DNA from: JAHEKO01 sp965212505
Lineage (GTDB): Bacteria; Acidobacteriota; Thermoanaerobaculia; Multivoradales; JAHEKO01
Reading direction: 5' to 3'
Assembly (NCBI GenBank): GCA_965212505.1
Contig: OZ243123.1
Span: 496,001 to 560,000 of the forward strand
Length of the DNA: 64,000 nt
Shown: positions 8,763 to 16,613 of the stretch, one piece after another
Layout of the letters: each line of letters opens with the position of its first letter
Position numbering within the stretch: position 1 is the stretch's first letter
Made by a program: the position numbers and the translations under genes
Notes under the pieces: model-generated
What the model was told of the DNA's origin: nothing
What the model saw: the letters and a program-made list of their open reading frames with translations, nothing else
Database searches by the model: none

Positions 8763-9655
8763 TCCCCAGCGAGACACTCGGTGCCGCACCGCGGCCGGCG
8801 AGCCACCCGTCCGACTGGAAGGAGCTGACCAAGCCCCGCATCCTGTTCATGGTGCTGGTGACGGCGGCGTTTGGTGCCTACGTGGCGGAGGGCGGAGTGC
8901 CGTCTTTGCTGCTTCTCGGAGCGCTGCTCGTGGGCACCGGTCTCCTCGCGGGCGGCGCCTCGGCCCTGAACCAGGTCTGGGAGCGTGACACCGATGCGCG
9001 GATGGCACGCACGGCGAACCGACCGCTGCCGACGGGGCGTATCTCTCCAGAGGCTGCGATTGCCTTCGGCCTGGCAATGTCGCTCGCTGGAGTGGTCACT
9101 CTCGCCGCCGGAACCAATCTCCTGACCGCCGGCGTCGGACTCGCCTCGCTGCTCTCGTACGTGCTCGTCTACACGCCACTCAAGCGCAAGACCAGCCTCT
9201 CGACGGTGGTGGGTGCGGTCCCCGGTGCCCTGCCCCCAGTCATGGGCTGGGTGGCGGTCACGGGCAGCCTCGACCTTGGGGCGGCGGTGCTCTTCGGCAT
9301 CCTCTTCCTCTGGCAGATGCCACACTTTCTCGCGATCGCTTGGCTCTGCCGAGAGGACTACGCGGCGGCCGGCTTCCCGATGCTGCCGGTGGTCGAGCCC
9401 GATGGACGGAGCACGGGCCGGCAGACGATCCTCTACGCGCTGGCGCTTCTGCCCGTAAGCCTCATGCCTGCGACCTTGGGCCTCGGCGGATCGATCTACT
9501 TTGTCGGCGCCCTCGTCCTCGGCCTGATCTTCCTCGGGTTCAGCATCGCCTTTTCACGAGCGTTTTCCATGCGGGCGGCGCGCCGGCTGATGTTGGCCTC
9601 GATCGTCTATCTACCGGCCCTGCTGGTGGTGATGGTGCTCGACTCGCTGGTCTGA
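8759..9655 (+). CDS. ctaB: Protoheme IX farnesyltransferase (heme O synthase)
   Basis: This UbiA-family prenyltransferase adds farnesyl to protoheme IX to make heme O, the substrate of CtaA just upstream. The signature NQVWERDTDARM is the NxxxDxxxD diphosphate-binding motif, followed by ART.NRPLPTGR. The second loop YTPLKRKTSLSTVVGAVPGA and the segment LWQMPHFLAIAW are typical of CtaB/COX10. It has 298 residues and about eight to nine helices. It overlaps ctaA by four bases and the next gene by one base. Confidence 0.95.
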   Translation: MIPSETLGAAPRPASHPSDWKELTKPRILFMVLVTAAFGAYVAEGGVPSLLLLGALLVGTGLLAGGASALNQVWERDTDARMARTANRPLPTGRISPEAAIAFGLAMSLAGVVTLAAGTNLLTAGVGLASLLSYVLVYTPLKRKTSLSTVVGAVPGALPPVMGWVAVTGSLDLGAAVLFGILFLWQMPHFLAIAWLCREDYAAAGFPMLPVVEPDGRSTGRQTILYALALLPVSLMPATLGLGGSIYFVGALVLGLIFLGFSIAFSRAFSMRAARRLMLASIVYLPALLVVMVLDSLV

Positions 9656-10191
9656 TGCGAGATCGACTCGAAGAGCTCAGTGGTCGGGTTGGTGCCGGCA
9701 TCGAGCAGGTGCTCGAGGAGATGGCCGCTATGTCAGTCGAACAACGTTCCTTCCGGCCGTATGAGGAGGCCTGGTCGTCCAACCAGGTGGCGCACCACCT
9801 GCTCAAGGTGCAGCAGTTGACGTTCGATTCGATCGAGAAGCTCGATCGGCAGCCTTCACAGCGTCGAAGCCTGCTGCAGAGCGTGGCGAAGCTGGGTGTC
9901 GCCAGCGTGCTCAAGTTCGGCTTCAAGGTGAGAAATCCTGCGCCTCCGACCGCGCCCGAACCGGCGGTCAGGTTTCAGGAGCTGGAGCCGCTCTGGAGAG
10001 AGGAACTCACCCGTCTTCGCAAGTGGACAGCCTCGCGCGACGATTCCCTCCTCGGCTGCGCGGGGATGAAGCACCCGATCTCGGGTCCACTGTCGCAGGC
10101 CGAGACTCTCGATTTTCTCGCCTGCCACCTGGCCCATCACTTGCGGCAGATCGCCCGGCTGCGGGCGCACCCTGAATTCCCCGCGGCCTAG
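9655..10191 (+). CDS. DinB/YfiT-like putative metal-dependent protein
   Basis: This 178-residue all-helical protein has the DinB-like four-helix pattern. An early helix contains NQVAHHLLKVQ and the last helix contains FLACHLAHHLRQIARL, whose His residues would form the usual metal site. A short exchange-type domain is typical of bacillithiol/mycothiol-type transferases or stress proteins, but the substrate cannot be read from sequence. The start ATG overlaps the ctaB stop by one base, so it is the last gene of that operon. A second DinB-like gene lies at 15942. Confidence 0.75.
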   Translation: MRDRLEELSGRVGAGIEQVLEEMAAMSVEQRSFRPYEEAWSSNQVAHHLLKVQQLTFDSIEKLDRQPSQRRSLLQSVAKLGVASVLKFGFKVRNPAPPTAPEPAVRFQELEPLWREELTRLRKWTASRDDSLLGCAGMKHPISGPLSQAETLDFLACHLAHHLRQIARLRAHPEFPAA

Positions 10192-10199
10192 TTGCGACG

Positions 10200-12443
10200 C
10201 TAGAGATAGCCGAGCGCTTCGAGGTCTTTTGCCAGCTCGGGGGCGAGCTCGGCTGCGTCGCCGGCTCCGAGCGCTAGAAGCGCCTGGTTGAAGTGGTACT
10301 GCAAGCGGAGCGTCTGGAGCAGCAGTGCCGCGTGTGTCGGACGTTCGGTGGCGAGGTTGTTCTGCTCACCCGGGTCGGCTCGAAGATCGTAGAGTTCGAC
10401 GCGGTCGCCCAGCTGGTCCCATATGGCCGCCCAGCCGTCGCGTTCCCAGCGAATCCATCGGCGGGAAGCGCGCCGCGGATCTCCGACGCCGCGGGTCATG
10501 GCGTAGAGCGGCCGCTCGGGCGCCGCCTCGCCGAGGATGGCGGGGAAGAGGTCTACGCCTTGGAACCCTTTGTCTGCACCCGGTAGAGCAAACGCAGAGG
10601 CGAGGGTCGGGGCCAGGTCGACCAGGCTCACCCGTGCGTCGACGACTGACGGAAAGTTGGTCAGAGCCGCCGGCCACTTGACGGCGAACGGCACGTGGAG
10701 GAACTCCCAGTAGACCCGGCTGTTGTGCAGAAATTCGTCGTGCTCGAGGAACGCTTCGCCGTGGTCCGAGATCACCGCAACCAGGGTCTGGTCGTAGCGC
10801 CCCGAGGCCTCGAGCCGTTCGAGGACGCGCCCGACCAGAGCGTCGGCGTATTCGACGTTCTCGAGGTAGCGGTCGCGCAGGTAGCGTTTGTCGTCGTCGG
10901 TGAGCTCCTCTGGCGGTTTCTTACGGTGGGCGCCTTCGAGGACCGGTAGCTCCAACGGGTTCCCCGCGTACCAGGAGCTCCGGCGGCCTCGGAACGGCGG
11001 CGGGGGCTCGTACGGGGTGTGCGGGGCCATGAGGTGAACGAGCGCAAACGACGGTTTGCCGTCGACGAAGAGGTCGTCGACCTCTGGAAGAGAGTCGCGC
11101 TGGTCGTGGCCGACGTAGTCCGCTCGAGCGAAGCTGCGGGAGAGGTCGAGTCCACGACTGTAGAGCGGGTGCTGCGACCAGAGCACAGTGTGGTAGCCGG
11201 CGCCCTCGAAGAGCTCGGCCAGCGTCGGCACCTTGGTGGTCAGCCGGTCGCTCCAGTGCCGGACGCCGACGGTCTCCGGGAAGAAGCCGGTGAGCATGGC
11301 CGGAACCGACTGGCCGGTCCACGAAGTGGGGGAGAGCGCAGAGGAGAACTTTGTCCCCTCGGTGACGAGTTTCTCGATGGCGGGCGTCGGGTAAGGGCCG
11401 CCCCAGGGAGAGAAGGCGTCGGCGCGTGCAGCGTCGAGGAGGATCAAGACGACGTTGGCGCCCTCGAGCGCGCCGCTCGCGACCAGCGGCTTCGGGAGGA
11501 TGAGCCCGTCCGTCGGCTGGACGCGCGTTGCATTCGGAGCGGCGACGCGAGCCTCACTCCAGATGGCGCCGGACCGTGGTGAGCCGGACACCAGAGTACG
11601 CAGTCGAACGGTGGTGCCCGCCCACGCTTCGAGATCCACGTCGAGTCGGTCGACGCCTCCTGGCTCGAGCTCAGTCTGGGCGACCTCCGTCTCCGAGCCG
11701 TCCTCGGCGAGCAGCTGGAGCGAGATACGGATCTGACCGGCGCTGTCGGCCTGCACTCGACTCTGGAAGCGCGCGCCGGGAGCGACGCTGAAGGTGGCGT
11801 CGAGCAGGCTTCCGACCGGCATCTCCAGATCGCCCTCTCGCACCGCGATGCGTCCGCCGCGTGAGGGCGCCTCGGAGTCGTCGCTGGTCAGCACCCGCAC
11901 CCCTCGGAGTCTGACGACGGACTCGTCCTCGCCGCCGGCCAGGCGGCGCAGGCTGAGCTGAACATAGTTCCAGCCTTGCCGAACGGTCTCTGGAGTGAAG
12001 TCGAGCGCGTGGTCCTCCTCGAGAGGCCGGAGTGTCAGAATTTGTTGGCGGACGCCGTTCAGCCGGCAGAGCACCCGTCGCCCCTCCCGGGTCGAGCGCG
12101 ACAGGCCACCGCGGAGCTCCAGCCCGGTCGCGCTGCCATCGGCGGAGTAGAACCAGAGTCGAGCGCGATCGCGGCGCATGATCAGTGCCGGAGCGTCGCC
12201 CTCGCCTCCCGTGTCGATGCGCCAGCCGTGGGTCGCCAGTCGGGCGGAGTCGGTCCCCGGCGCGATCCGGTGGGTGGTCACCTGATCGGCTTGGTAGCCG
12301 GCGAAGTCGGCGAGCTCGACTACTGTCGCCAGCTCGCGGTCGCAGCCCACGGCCAGGGCGCATGTAGCTGTGAGGACGAGCGCTCCAATGTGGCTCGAGG
12401 TCGGGCGCCGAGGGGAGGCCTTCTGGATGTGCTGAGTGGGCAT
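10200..12443 (-). CDS. Sulfatase/alkaline-phosphatase-superfamily lipoprotein
   Basis: The 747-residue protein has a lipoprotein signal (ALAVGC, Cys34). About 290 residues of beta-rich sequence follow, resembling carbohydrate-binding or jelly-roll domains. The sulfatase domain begins near residue 330 with VVLILLDAARADAF. The nucleophile region reads SPTSWTGQSVPAMLTG, with Thr/Ser and no Cys, so a formylglycine sulfatase is unlikely and phospho- or phosphonate-ester hydrolysis is possible. Metal ligands continue in VISDHGEAFLEHDEF (about 555-570), and the C-terminus has RADPGEQNNLA, common in sulfatases. It is convergent with the DinB gene (8-base gap). The substrate is unknown. Confidence 0.82.
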   Translation of the reverse strand: MPTQHIQKASPRRPTSSHIGALVLTATCALAVGCDRELATVVELADFAGYQADQVTTHRIAPGTDSARLATHGWRIDTGGEGDAPALIMRRDRARLWFYSADGSATGLELRGGLSRSTREGRRVLCRLNGVRQQILTLRPLEEDHALDFTPETVRQGWNYVQLSLRRLAGGEDESVVRLRGVRVLTSDDSEAPSRGGRIAVREGDLEMPVGSLLDATFSVAPGARFQSRVQADSAGQIRISLQLLAEDGSETEVAQTELEPGGVDRLDVDLEAWAGTTVRLRTLVSGSPRSGAIWSEARVAAPNATRVQPTDGLILPKPLVASGALEGANVVLILLDAARADAFSPWGGPYPTPAIEKLVTEGTKFSSALSPTSWTGQSVPAMLTGFFPETVGVRHWSDRLTTKVPTLAELFEGAGYHTVLWSQHPLYSRGLDLSRSFARADYVGHDQRDSLPEVDDLFVDGKPSFALVHLMAPHTPYEPPPPFRGRRSSWYAGNPLELPVLEGAHRKKPPEELTDDDKRYLRDRYLENVEYADALVGRVLERLEASGRYDQTLVAVISDHGEAFLEHDEFLHNSRVYWEFLHVPFAVKWPAALTNFPSVVDARVSLVDLAPTLASAFALPGADKGFQGVDLFPAILGEAAPERPLYAMTRGVGDPRRASRRWIRWERDGWAAIWDQLGDRVELYDLRADPGEQNNLATERPTHAALLLQTLRLQYHFNQALLALGAGDAAELAPELAKDLEALGYL

Positions 12444-12477
12444 CGGAGCGGCGGGATGCTACCACTCGGGCCGGCTC

Positions 12478-12505
12478 TGGACACTCGCGCCGGCTTCAAT
12501 AGGAT
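12478..12505 (+). promoter_or_regulatory. Candidate promoter upstream of the Cys/Met PLP enzyme
   Basis: TGGACA (12478-12483) and TAGGAT (12500-12505), spaced 16 bases, match sigma70 boxes at 5 and 4 of 6 positions. They lie 32 bases before the ATG at 12538, in the 94-base divergent gap shared with the sulfatase gene. Confidence 0.4.
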
Positions 12506-12537
12506 GGGCGCTTCAGAACGAGTTGAACGGAGATCCG

Positions 12538-13704
12538 ATGACCGACTATTCACATCGATTCGAGACCCTCGAGACCAATCTCGTCCACGCCGGAGCGCCC
12601 CGACCCCAGATCGCCGGCGCCGTGGTGACGCCAATCTTCCAGTCGGCGAACTACCTGATGGAGGACGAGTCGGCCTACGACGACGTGCGCTACATCCGCC
12701 TGAGCAACTCACCCAACCACTTCGGAGTGCAGGCGCGACTCGCGGCGATCGAGTCGGGCGAGGCGGCGTTGGTCCTGGCGAGCGGCATGGCGGCGATCTC
12801 GACCTCGCTACTCGCCTTCCTCGGCGCAGGCGACCACGTCCTGGCGCAGAGGACGCTCTATGGCGGCACGCAGAATCTGCTCGACGAAGACGGTCCGCGT
12901 CTGAACATCGCGCACAGCGCCATCGATACGGTGAACGACGGGCCAGAAGAGTGGAAGGCGAGCCTGCGGCCCGAGACTCGAGTCGTCTACGTCGAGGCGA
13001 TCTCGAATCCACTCATGGAGGTGGGCGATCTCGAGGCGGTCGTCGCGTTTGCGCGGGAACACGGCCTCCTGGCGATCATCGACAACACGTTCGCCTCGCC
13101 GGTCAACTTCCGGCCCCTCGACCTCGGCTTCGATCTCTCGGTGCATAGCGCCACGAAGTTCCTCAATGGCCACAGCGACATCGTGGCCGGAGCGGTCATC
13201 GGCTCTGCCGAGCACGTCGACAAGGTGCGTCACCTCTCTCTCCACCTGGGCTGTTCGATGGATCCTCATGCGGCCTTCCTCCTCGAGCGAGGCCTCAAGA
13301 CGCTCGCGCTGCGCGTCGAGCGCCAGAACGAGAACGCTCTCCGGCTCGCGCAGGCGCTCGCCGAGCGAGGCGACATCGGTAGGGTCAACTATCCTGGGCT
13401 GCCGTCGGATCCCGGACACGCTGTCGCCTCGCGTCTCTACTCCGGCTTCGGCGGCATGTTCTCGTTCTACGCCGGCGATGGAGAGCGCGCCGAGCGATTC
13501 CTCTCCAAGGTTCGCATTCCGCTACACGCCGCGAGCCTCGGTGGCGTCGAGTCCCTCGTCGTACGGCCCGCGCGGAGCTCACATCTCGGCATGTCGCCCG
13601 AGGCTCGCGCGGCGCTCGGCATCACCGACGACCTCATCCGTGTCTCGGTCGGCATCGAACACGCCGACGAGCTGATCGCCGACTTCGCGCAAGCGTTGGA
13701 TTGA
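12538..13704 (+). CDS. Cys/Met-metabolism PLP-dependent enzyme (cystathionine gamma-synthase/lyase family)
   Basis: This 388-residue fold type I PLP enzyme contains the signature VHSATKFLNGHSD, in which K207 forms the Schiff base. Other family landmarks are GEAALVLASGMAAIS, YVEAISNPLMEVGDLEAV and SLGGVESLVVRPA near the C-terminus. It starts at ATG 12538 behind GGAG. The family includes cystathionine gamma-synthase, gamma-lyase, methionine gamma-lyase and O-acetylhomoserine sulfhydrylase, and sequence alone does not separate them. A second paralogue is at 44006. Its stop codon overlaps the left end of a REP-like repeat. Confidence 0.88.
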   Translation: MTDYSHRFETLETNLVHAGAPRPQIAGAVVTPIFQSANYLMEDESAYDDVRYIRLSNSPNHFGVQARLAAIESGEAALVLASGMAAISTSLLAFLGAGDHVLAQRTLYGGTQNLLDEDGPRLNIAHSAIDTVNDGPEEWKASLRPETRVVYVEAISNPLMEVGDLEAVVAFAREHGLLAIIDNTFASPVNFRPLDLGFDLSVHSATKFLNGHSDIVAGAVIGSAEHVDKVRHLSLHLGCSMDPHAAFLLERGLKTLALRVERQNENALRLAQALAERGDIGRVNYPGLPSDPGHAVASRLYSGFGGMFSFYAGDGERAERFLSKVRIPLHAASLGGVESLVVRPARSSHLGMSPEARAALGITDDLIRVSVGIEHADELIADFAQALD

Positions 13705-13784
13705 AACCGGGGACACAGTGCTCACTTCCGACACCCATAGATTCCTACCAGGGGAGGCTCCAGAGATGAGGTTTGTGTCCCTCG
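13702..13784. repeat. Degenerate REP/REPIN-like inverted repeat
   Basis: The left arm TGAAACCGGGGACACAGTGC at 13702, followed by TCAC, and the right arm ATGAGGTTTGTGTCCC at about 13766-13781 are imperfect inverted repeats. Both resemble the arms of the clearer element at 59543-59642 (shared core GGGACAC, then CTCA). The interior is unrelated. It lies between the PLP enzyme stop codon and the tag gene. Confidence 0.45.
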
Positions 13785-13806
13785 ACGACCCCCGATGTGC
13801 GGCCAA

Positions 13807-14394
13807 ATGAGTATCGGTTCCCCCGACGTGCGGCGCTGCTCCTGGCCGAGCGACGATCCGCTGATGATCGAGTACCACGACCTCGAGTGGGGGGTGCCGT
13901 TACACGACGACAACCGCCATTTCGAGTTCCTGGTGCTTGACGGAGCTCAGGCCGGCCTCTCGTGGCGGACGATTCTTCATAAGCGGGCACGCTACCGTGA
14001 GGTCTTCGACGGCTTCGACCCGGTCGAGGTCTCGAAGTACAAGAAGCGCAAAGTCGAGGCGCTTCTGAAGGACGCTGGCATCGTTCGCAATCGCCTCAAG
14101 GTCGAGTCGGCGGTGCGCAACGCGAAGGTCTTCCTCGAGATCCAGAAGGAGTTCGGCTCCTTCGACGCCTACGTCTGGAGCTTCGTGGGCGGCGCGACGA
14201 TTCAGAACCGCTGGAAGGAGACGGCCGACGTGCCGGCTTCGACCGCGGAGTCCGACGCGATGAGCAAAGACTTGAAGAGACGCGGCATGAACTTCGTCGG
14301 TTCGACCATCTGCTACGCGTACATGCAGGCGGCCGGTATGGTGAACGACCACGTCACCAGCTGCTTCCGGTACCGCGAGCTGAAGAGCAGCTAG
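13807..14394 (+). CDS. tag: DNA-3-methyladenine glycosylase I
   Basis: This enzyme removes 3-methyladenine from alkylated DNA to start base-excision repair. The 195-residue product begins with RRCSWPSDDPLMIEYHDLEW, matching the Tag N-terminus, with Cys11 and the His of YHD as zinc ligands. The C-terminal NDHVTSCFRY gives the other His and Cys of the Tag zinc snap. GLSWRTILHKRARYREVFDG is the conserved helix-hairpin region. ATG at 13807 fits the family length. An in-frame ATG at 13795 is also possible, and neither has a strong ribosome-binding site. Confidence 0.94.
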   Translation: MSIGSPDVRRCSWPSDDPLMIEYHDLEWGVPLHDDNRHFEFLVLDGAQAGLSWRTILHKRARYREVFDGFDPVEVSKYKKRKVEALLKDAGIVRNRLKVESAVRNAKVFLEIQKEFGSFDAYVWSFVGGATIQNRWKETADVPASTAESDAMSKDLKRRGMNFVGSTICYAYMQAAGMVNDHVTSCFRYRELKSS

Positions 14395-15185
14395 CCGCGG
14401 GGCTCTTCGTCGCCCAATTCGGCTTCGATCTCGTCGATCAGCCCTTCGAGGGTGTCGTCTGACTTGCGCAGGCGGTGGATCTTGACCTCTCCCTTGCGGC
14501 GGGGCACGAGGCCCTCGGCGAGAGACTTCAGACGCTGCGTAGCCGAGCCGCCGGTGCTGGAGGCCAGCTCGCCGTCGAACGGCAGGAGCGGTGCGCCGTC
14601 GCTTGCGGACGGAGCCGTCTGCGGAGGTGTCCCCTTGGGCAGCACGAACTTCTCGCGCAGGAAGACGTCGTGGGTGGCAAAGCCGTACGATTTCACCTCG
14701 ACCAACAGCTGGACGCCGTGCTGGGTGGTGAGTTCGTCGATCTCGGCCGGCAGCCTCGTGTAGTTCTTGACGAAGAACGACTTGGCGGTTTGTGCCGGGA
14801 TCACCGAGGGGGCGAGGAGCGTCTCGCGTTCGACGCCGGCCAGCCGCCGAGACCTGCCCCAGGCCGCCTTTTCGACCAGTTCGGTGTCGATCCTGACGCC
14901 GACCGGTTCGTCGCGCTCGTTGTTCAGGCGGACCGAGAGGCCGGCGATCAGGTCGAAGGTGCCTTTGGGGGCGTCGAGCACCGGGATCGGATGGATGTGG
15001 TCGTCTTCGACCTCGATGCCGATCGGAGGTGTCTTTGCGCGCGTGAGTCGAAAGCCTGCGAGGACTGCGGAGAGGCCGCCGACCACGAGCAGCGCATCCC
15101 GCCAGCTCCAGCCGGCGAGCAAAAGCACGACCAGTGCGGCGACCGCGATCGCGCCTCCGATCAGGTACTCACGCCCTACGCTCAC
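14391..15185 (-). CDS. Hypothetical membrane protein with two N-terminal helices
   Basis: The product is about 264 residues from GTG 15185. An in-frame GTG at 15248 would add 21 residues not typical of a membrane N-terminus. Two adjacent hydrophobic segments (about 8-25 and 30-45) form a membrane hairpin. A beta-rich soluble region and a charged tail ending LEGLIDEIEAELGDEEPRG follow. I recognise no family. The soluble part contains a run of alternating hydrophobics (SVRLNNERDEPVGVRIDTEL) suggestive of an immunoglobulin-like fold. It overlaps the tag stop codon by four bases, convergently. Confidence 0.6.
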   Translation of the reverse strand: MSVGREYLIGGAIAVAALVVLLLAGWSWRDALLVVGGLSAVLAGFRLTRAKTPPIGIEVEDDHIHPIPVLDAPKGTFDLIAGLSVRLNNERDEPVGVRIDTELVEKAAWGRSRRLAGVERETLLAPSVIPAQTAKSFFVKNYTRLPAEIDELTTQHGVQLLVEVKSYGFATHDVFLREKFVLPKGTPPQTAPSASDGAPLLPFDGELASSTGGSATQRLKSLAEGLVPRRKGEVKIHRLRKSDDTLEGLIDEIEAELGDEEPRG

Positions 15186-15318
15186 GAGTCCCGCAGCATA
15201 GTCGGGCGTTCGCGGGACGGCAACCGTCGACTGGCGGACCGGCCCCACGGCGCCTCGAATGGAGATCGGTGAGAGGATAGATCTACGGCGGCTCTTCCGT
15301 GCGCCGGGGCAGTTGGGT

Positions 15319-15945
15319 ATGAGAGACGTGCGATCGACATTCGCTTTGGGCCTGCTGCTGGGTTCCCTCTACACGCCTTTGTCGTACGCAGAGGCGCCCG
15401 ACGAGCTGGCACCCGGCCGCTTTCTGGTCGCGAGCCGAGACTTGGGCGATCCGAACTTCCGGGAGACGGTCGTCTTGCTCGTCGAGTACGAGCGGCGAGA
15501 GGGCGCTCTGGGGCTGATCGTGAACCGCCCGACGGAGGTCGATCTGGCCCGCGTCCTGCTCGGTGAGGAGGACATTGTCCTCGGGCCGGTCTTCCAAGGC
15601 GGCCCCGTGGCGCCGCTCCAGATGAGCGTTCTCGTGCGGACGCCGGCCGAGCTTTCGAACGCGCGGCCGGTGTTCGACGATGTGCAGTTTTCGAGCAGTC
15701 GAGAGCTGCTGCTCGCCCTCTCAGGTGCCGAACCGAGCGAGATTCCGTTCCGTGCCTATGCGGGGTACGCCGGCTGGGCACCCGGCCAGCTCGAGCTCGA
15801 GGTCGACGCCGGTGGGTGGCATGTGATGGACGGCGATGGGGCGTCGATCTTCGGCGACACCAGCGATCTCTGGACCCGTTGGATTCTGCGGGGGACCGCG
15901 GACTGGGCATGTCGGCCCGCCCCGGTCGACAGGACGTCGTCGTGA
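15319..15945 (+). CDS. YqgE/AlgH (UPF0301) family protein with a predicted signal peptide
   Basis: The core matches UPF0301/YqgE: APGRFLVASRDLGDPNFRET, VVLLVEYERREGALGLIVNR, FQGGPVAPLQMSVLV, FRAYAGYAGWAPGQLELE. The best start, ATG 15319, gives 208 residues beginning MRDVRSTFALGLLLGSLYTP, then LSYAEA, a standard Sec signal with an A-x-A cleavage site. YqgE proteins are normally cytoplasmic, so export here is odd. An in-frame start at 15259 would place a basic 20-residue extension in front of the same hydrophobic stretch. The function of the family is not established. Its stop overlaps the next start. Confidence 0.85.
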   Translation: MRDVRSTFALGLLLGSLYTPLSYAEAPDELAPGRFLVASRDLGDPNFRETVVLLVEYERREGALGLIVNRPTEVDLARVLLGEEDIVLGPVFQGGPVAPLQMSVLVRTPAELSNARPVFDDVQFSSSRELLLALSGAEPSEIPFRAYAGYAGWAPGQLELEVDAGGWHVMDGDGASIFGDTSDLWTRWILRGTADWACRPAPVDRTSS

Positions 15946-16517
15946 GTCGGACGATCGAGCAGGAGCGCGCGCTCGCGTATTTACGCCGTAAAGGCACCGA
16001 GGCGGTCGGTGGTGCCCTGCGCAAGCGAGTGGCCCGGACGCTCGCGCGTCTCGAGCGGCAGCTCGACGCGATCGACGCCGACACGGCGCGCGCGCGGCCC
16101 GACGAGGCGACCTGGTGTGTGCAGGAGGTGGTCCATCACCTCGCCGCGAGCCTGGAGCCCGGAGTGGAGCAGCTCGAAGCGTTGATCGAGGGGAGATCGG
16201 CCGGCGATGCCATTCCGGCGAGCCTGCTCGAGGCGGATGCTCTGGACGTGTCGTGGCTCGAGGCGAAGTCTCGACTGTGGGCGGTTCACGCGCGATTCCT
16301 GAAGGCGCTCGATCGGGCCGTGGCTGCAGATCCGCCGCTCGATCGCAAGGCTCCCGTAGTCATGTTGGTGCAGGTCGACGACGGTTCGGGTGGGGTCTCG
16401 CCGCTCGAATGGACCGAGCCGCTCGATTGGAAGAGCTTCGCGCTGATTCCGCACGTTCACACCTACGAGCACATCGATCAGATCGAGCGAATCCTGGCGC
16501 GGGTTCAGAGCGTTTAG
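15942..16517 (+). CDS. DinB-like helical protein
   Basis: The 191-residue product, from a GTG that overlaps the YqgE stop (GTGA), has the DinB-superfamily arrangement. Helix 2 carries CVQEVVHHLAASLE, and the last helix carries PHVHTYEHIDQIERILARV. The His residues are in position for a metal site. A helical N-terminus (TIEQERALAYLRRKGTEAVG) precedes the domain. The start was chosen for coupling; ATG 15909 in the same frame would overlap more. It is likely co-transcribed with yqgE. No substrate is evident. Confidence 0.7.
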   Translation: MSRTIEQERALAYLRRKGTEAVGGALRKRVARTLARLERQLDAIDADTARARPDEATWCVQEVVHHLAASLEPGVEQLEALIEGRSAGDAIPASLLEADALDVSWLEAKSRLWAVHARFLKALDRAVAADPPLDRKAPVVMLVQVDDGSGGVSPLEWTEPLDWKSFALIPHVHTYEHIDQIERILARVQSV

Positions 16518-16524
16518 CGCAGTC

Positions 16525-16553
16525 TTGCGACCCCCCCAGGGGTGTCGTAAACT
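16525..16553 (+). promoter_or_regulatory. Candidate promoter of the A-type cytochrome oxidase operon
   Basis: TTGCGA (16525-16530) and TAAACT (16548-16553) are separated by exactly 17 bases, each matching 4 of 6 consensus bases. The -10 box ends 60 bases before the subunit I start, which has a strong AGGAGGAG ribosome site. Confidence 0.45.
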
Positions 16554-16613
16554 CCGCCCCGAAAGCGATTTCAGTGAGCCTTTCGTTTCCTGCGACGCAG
16601 GAGGAGTGTGTTG

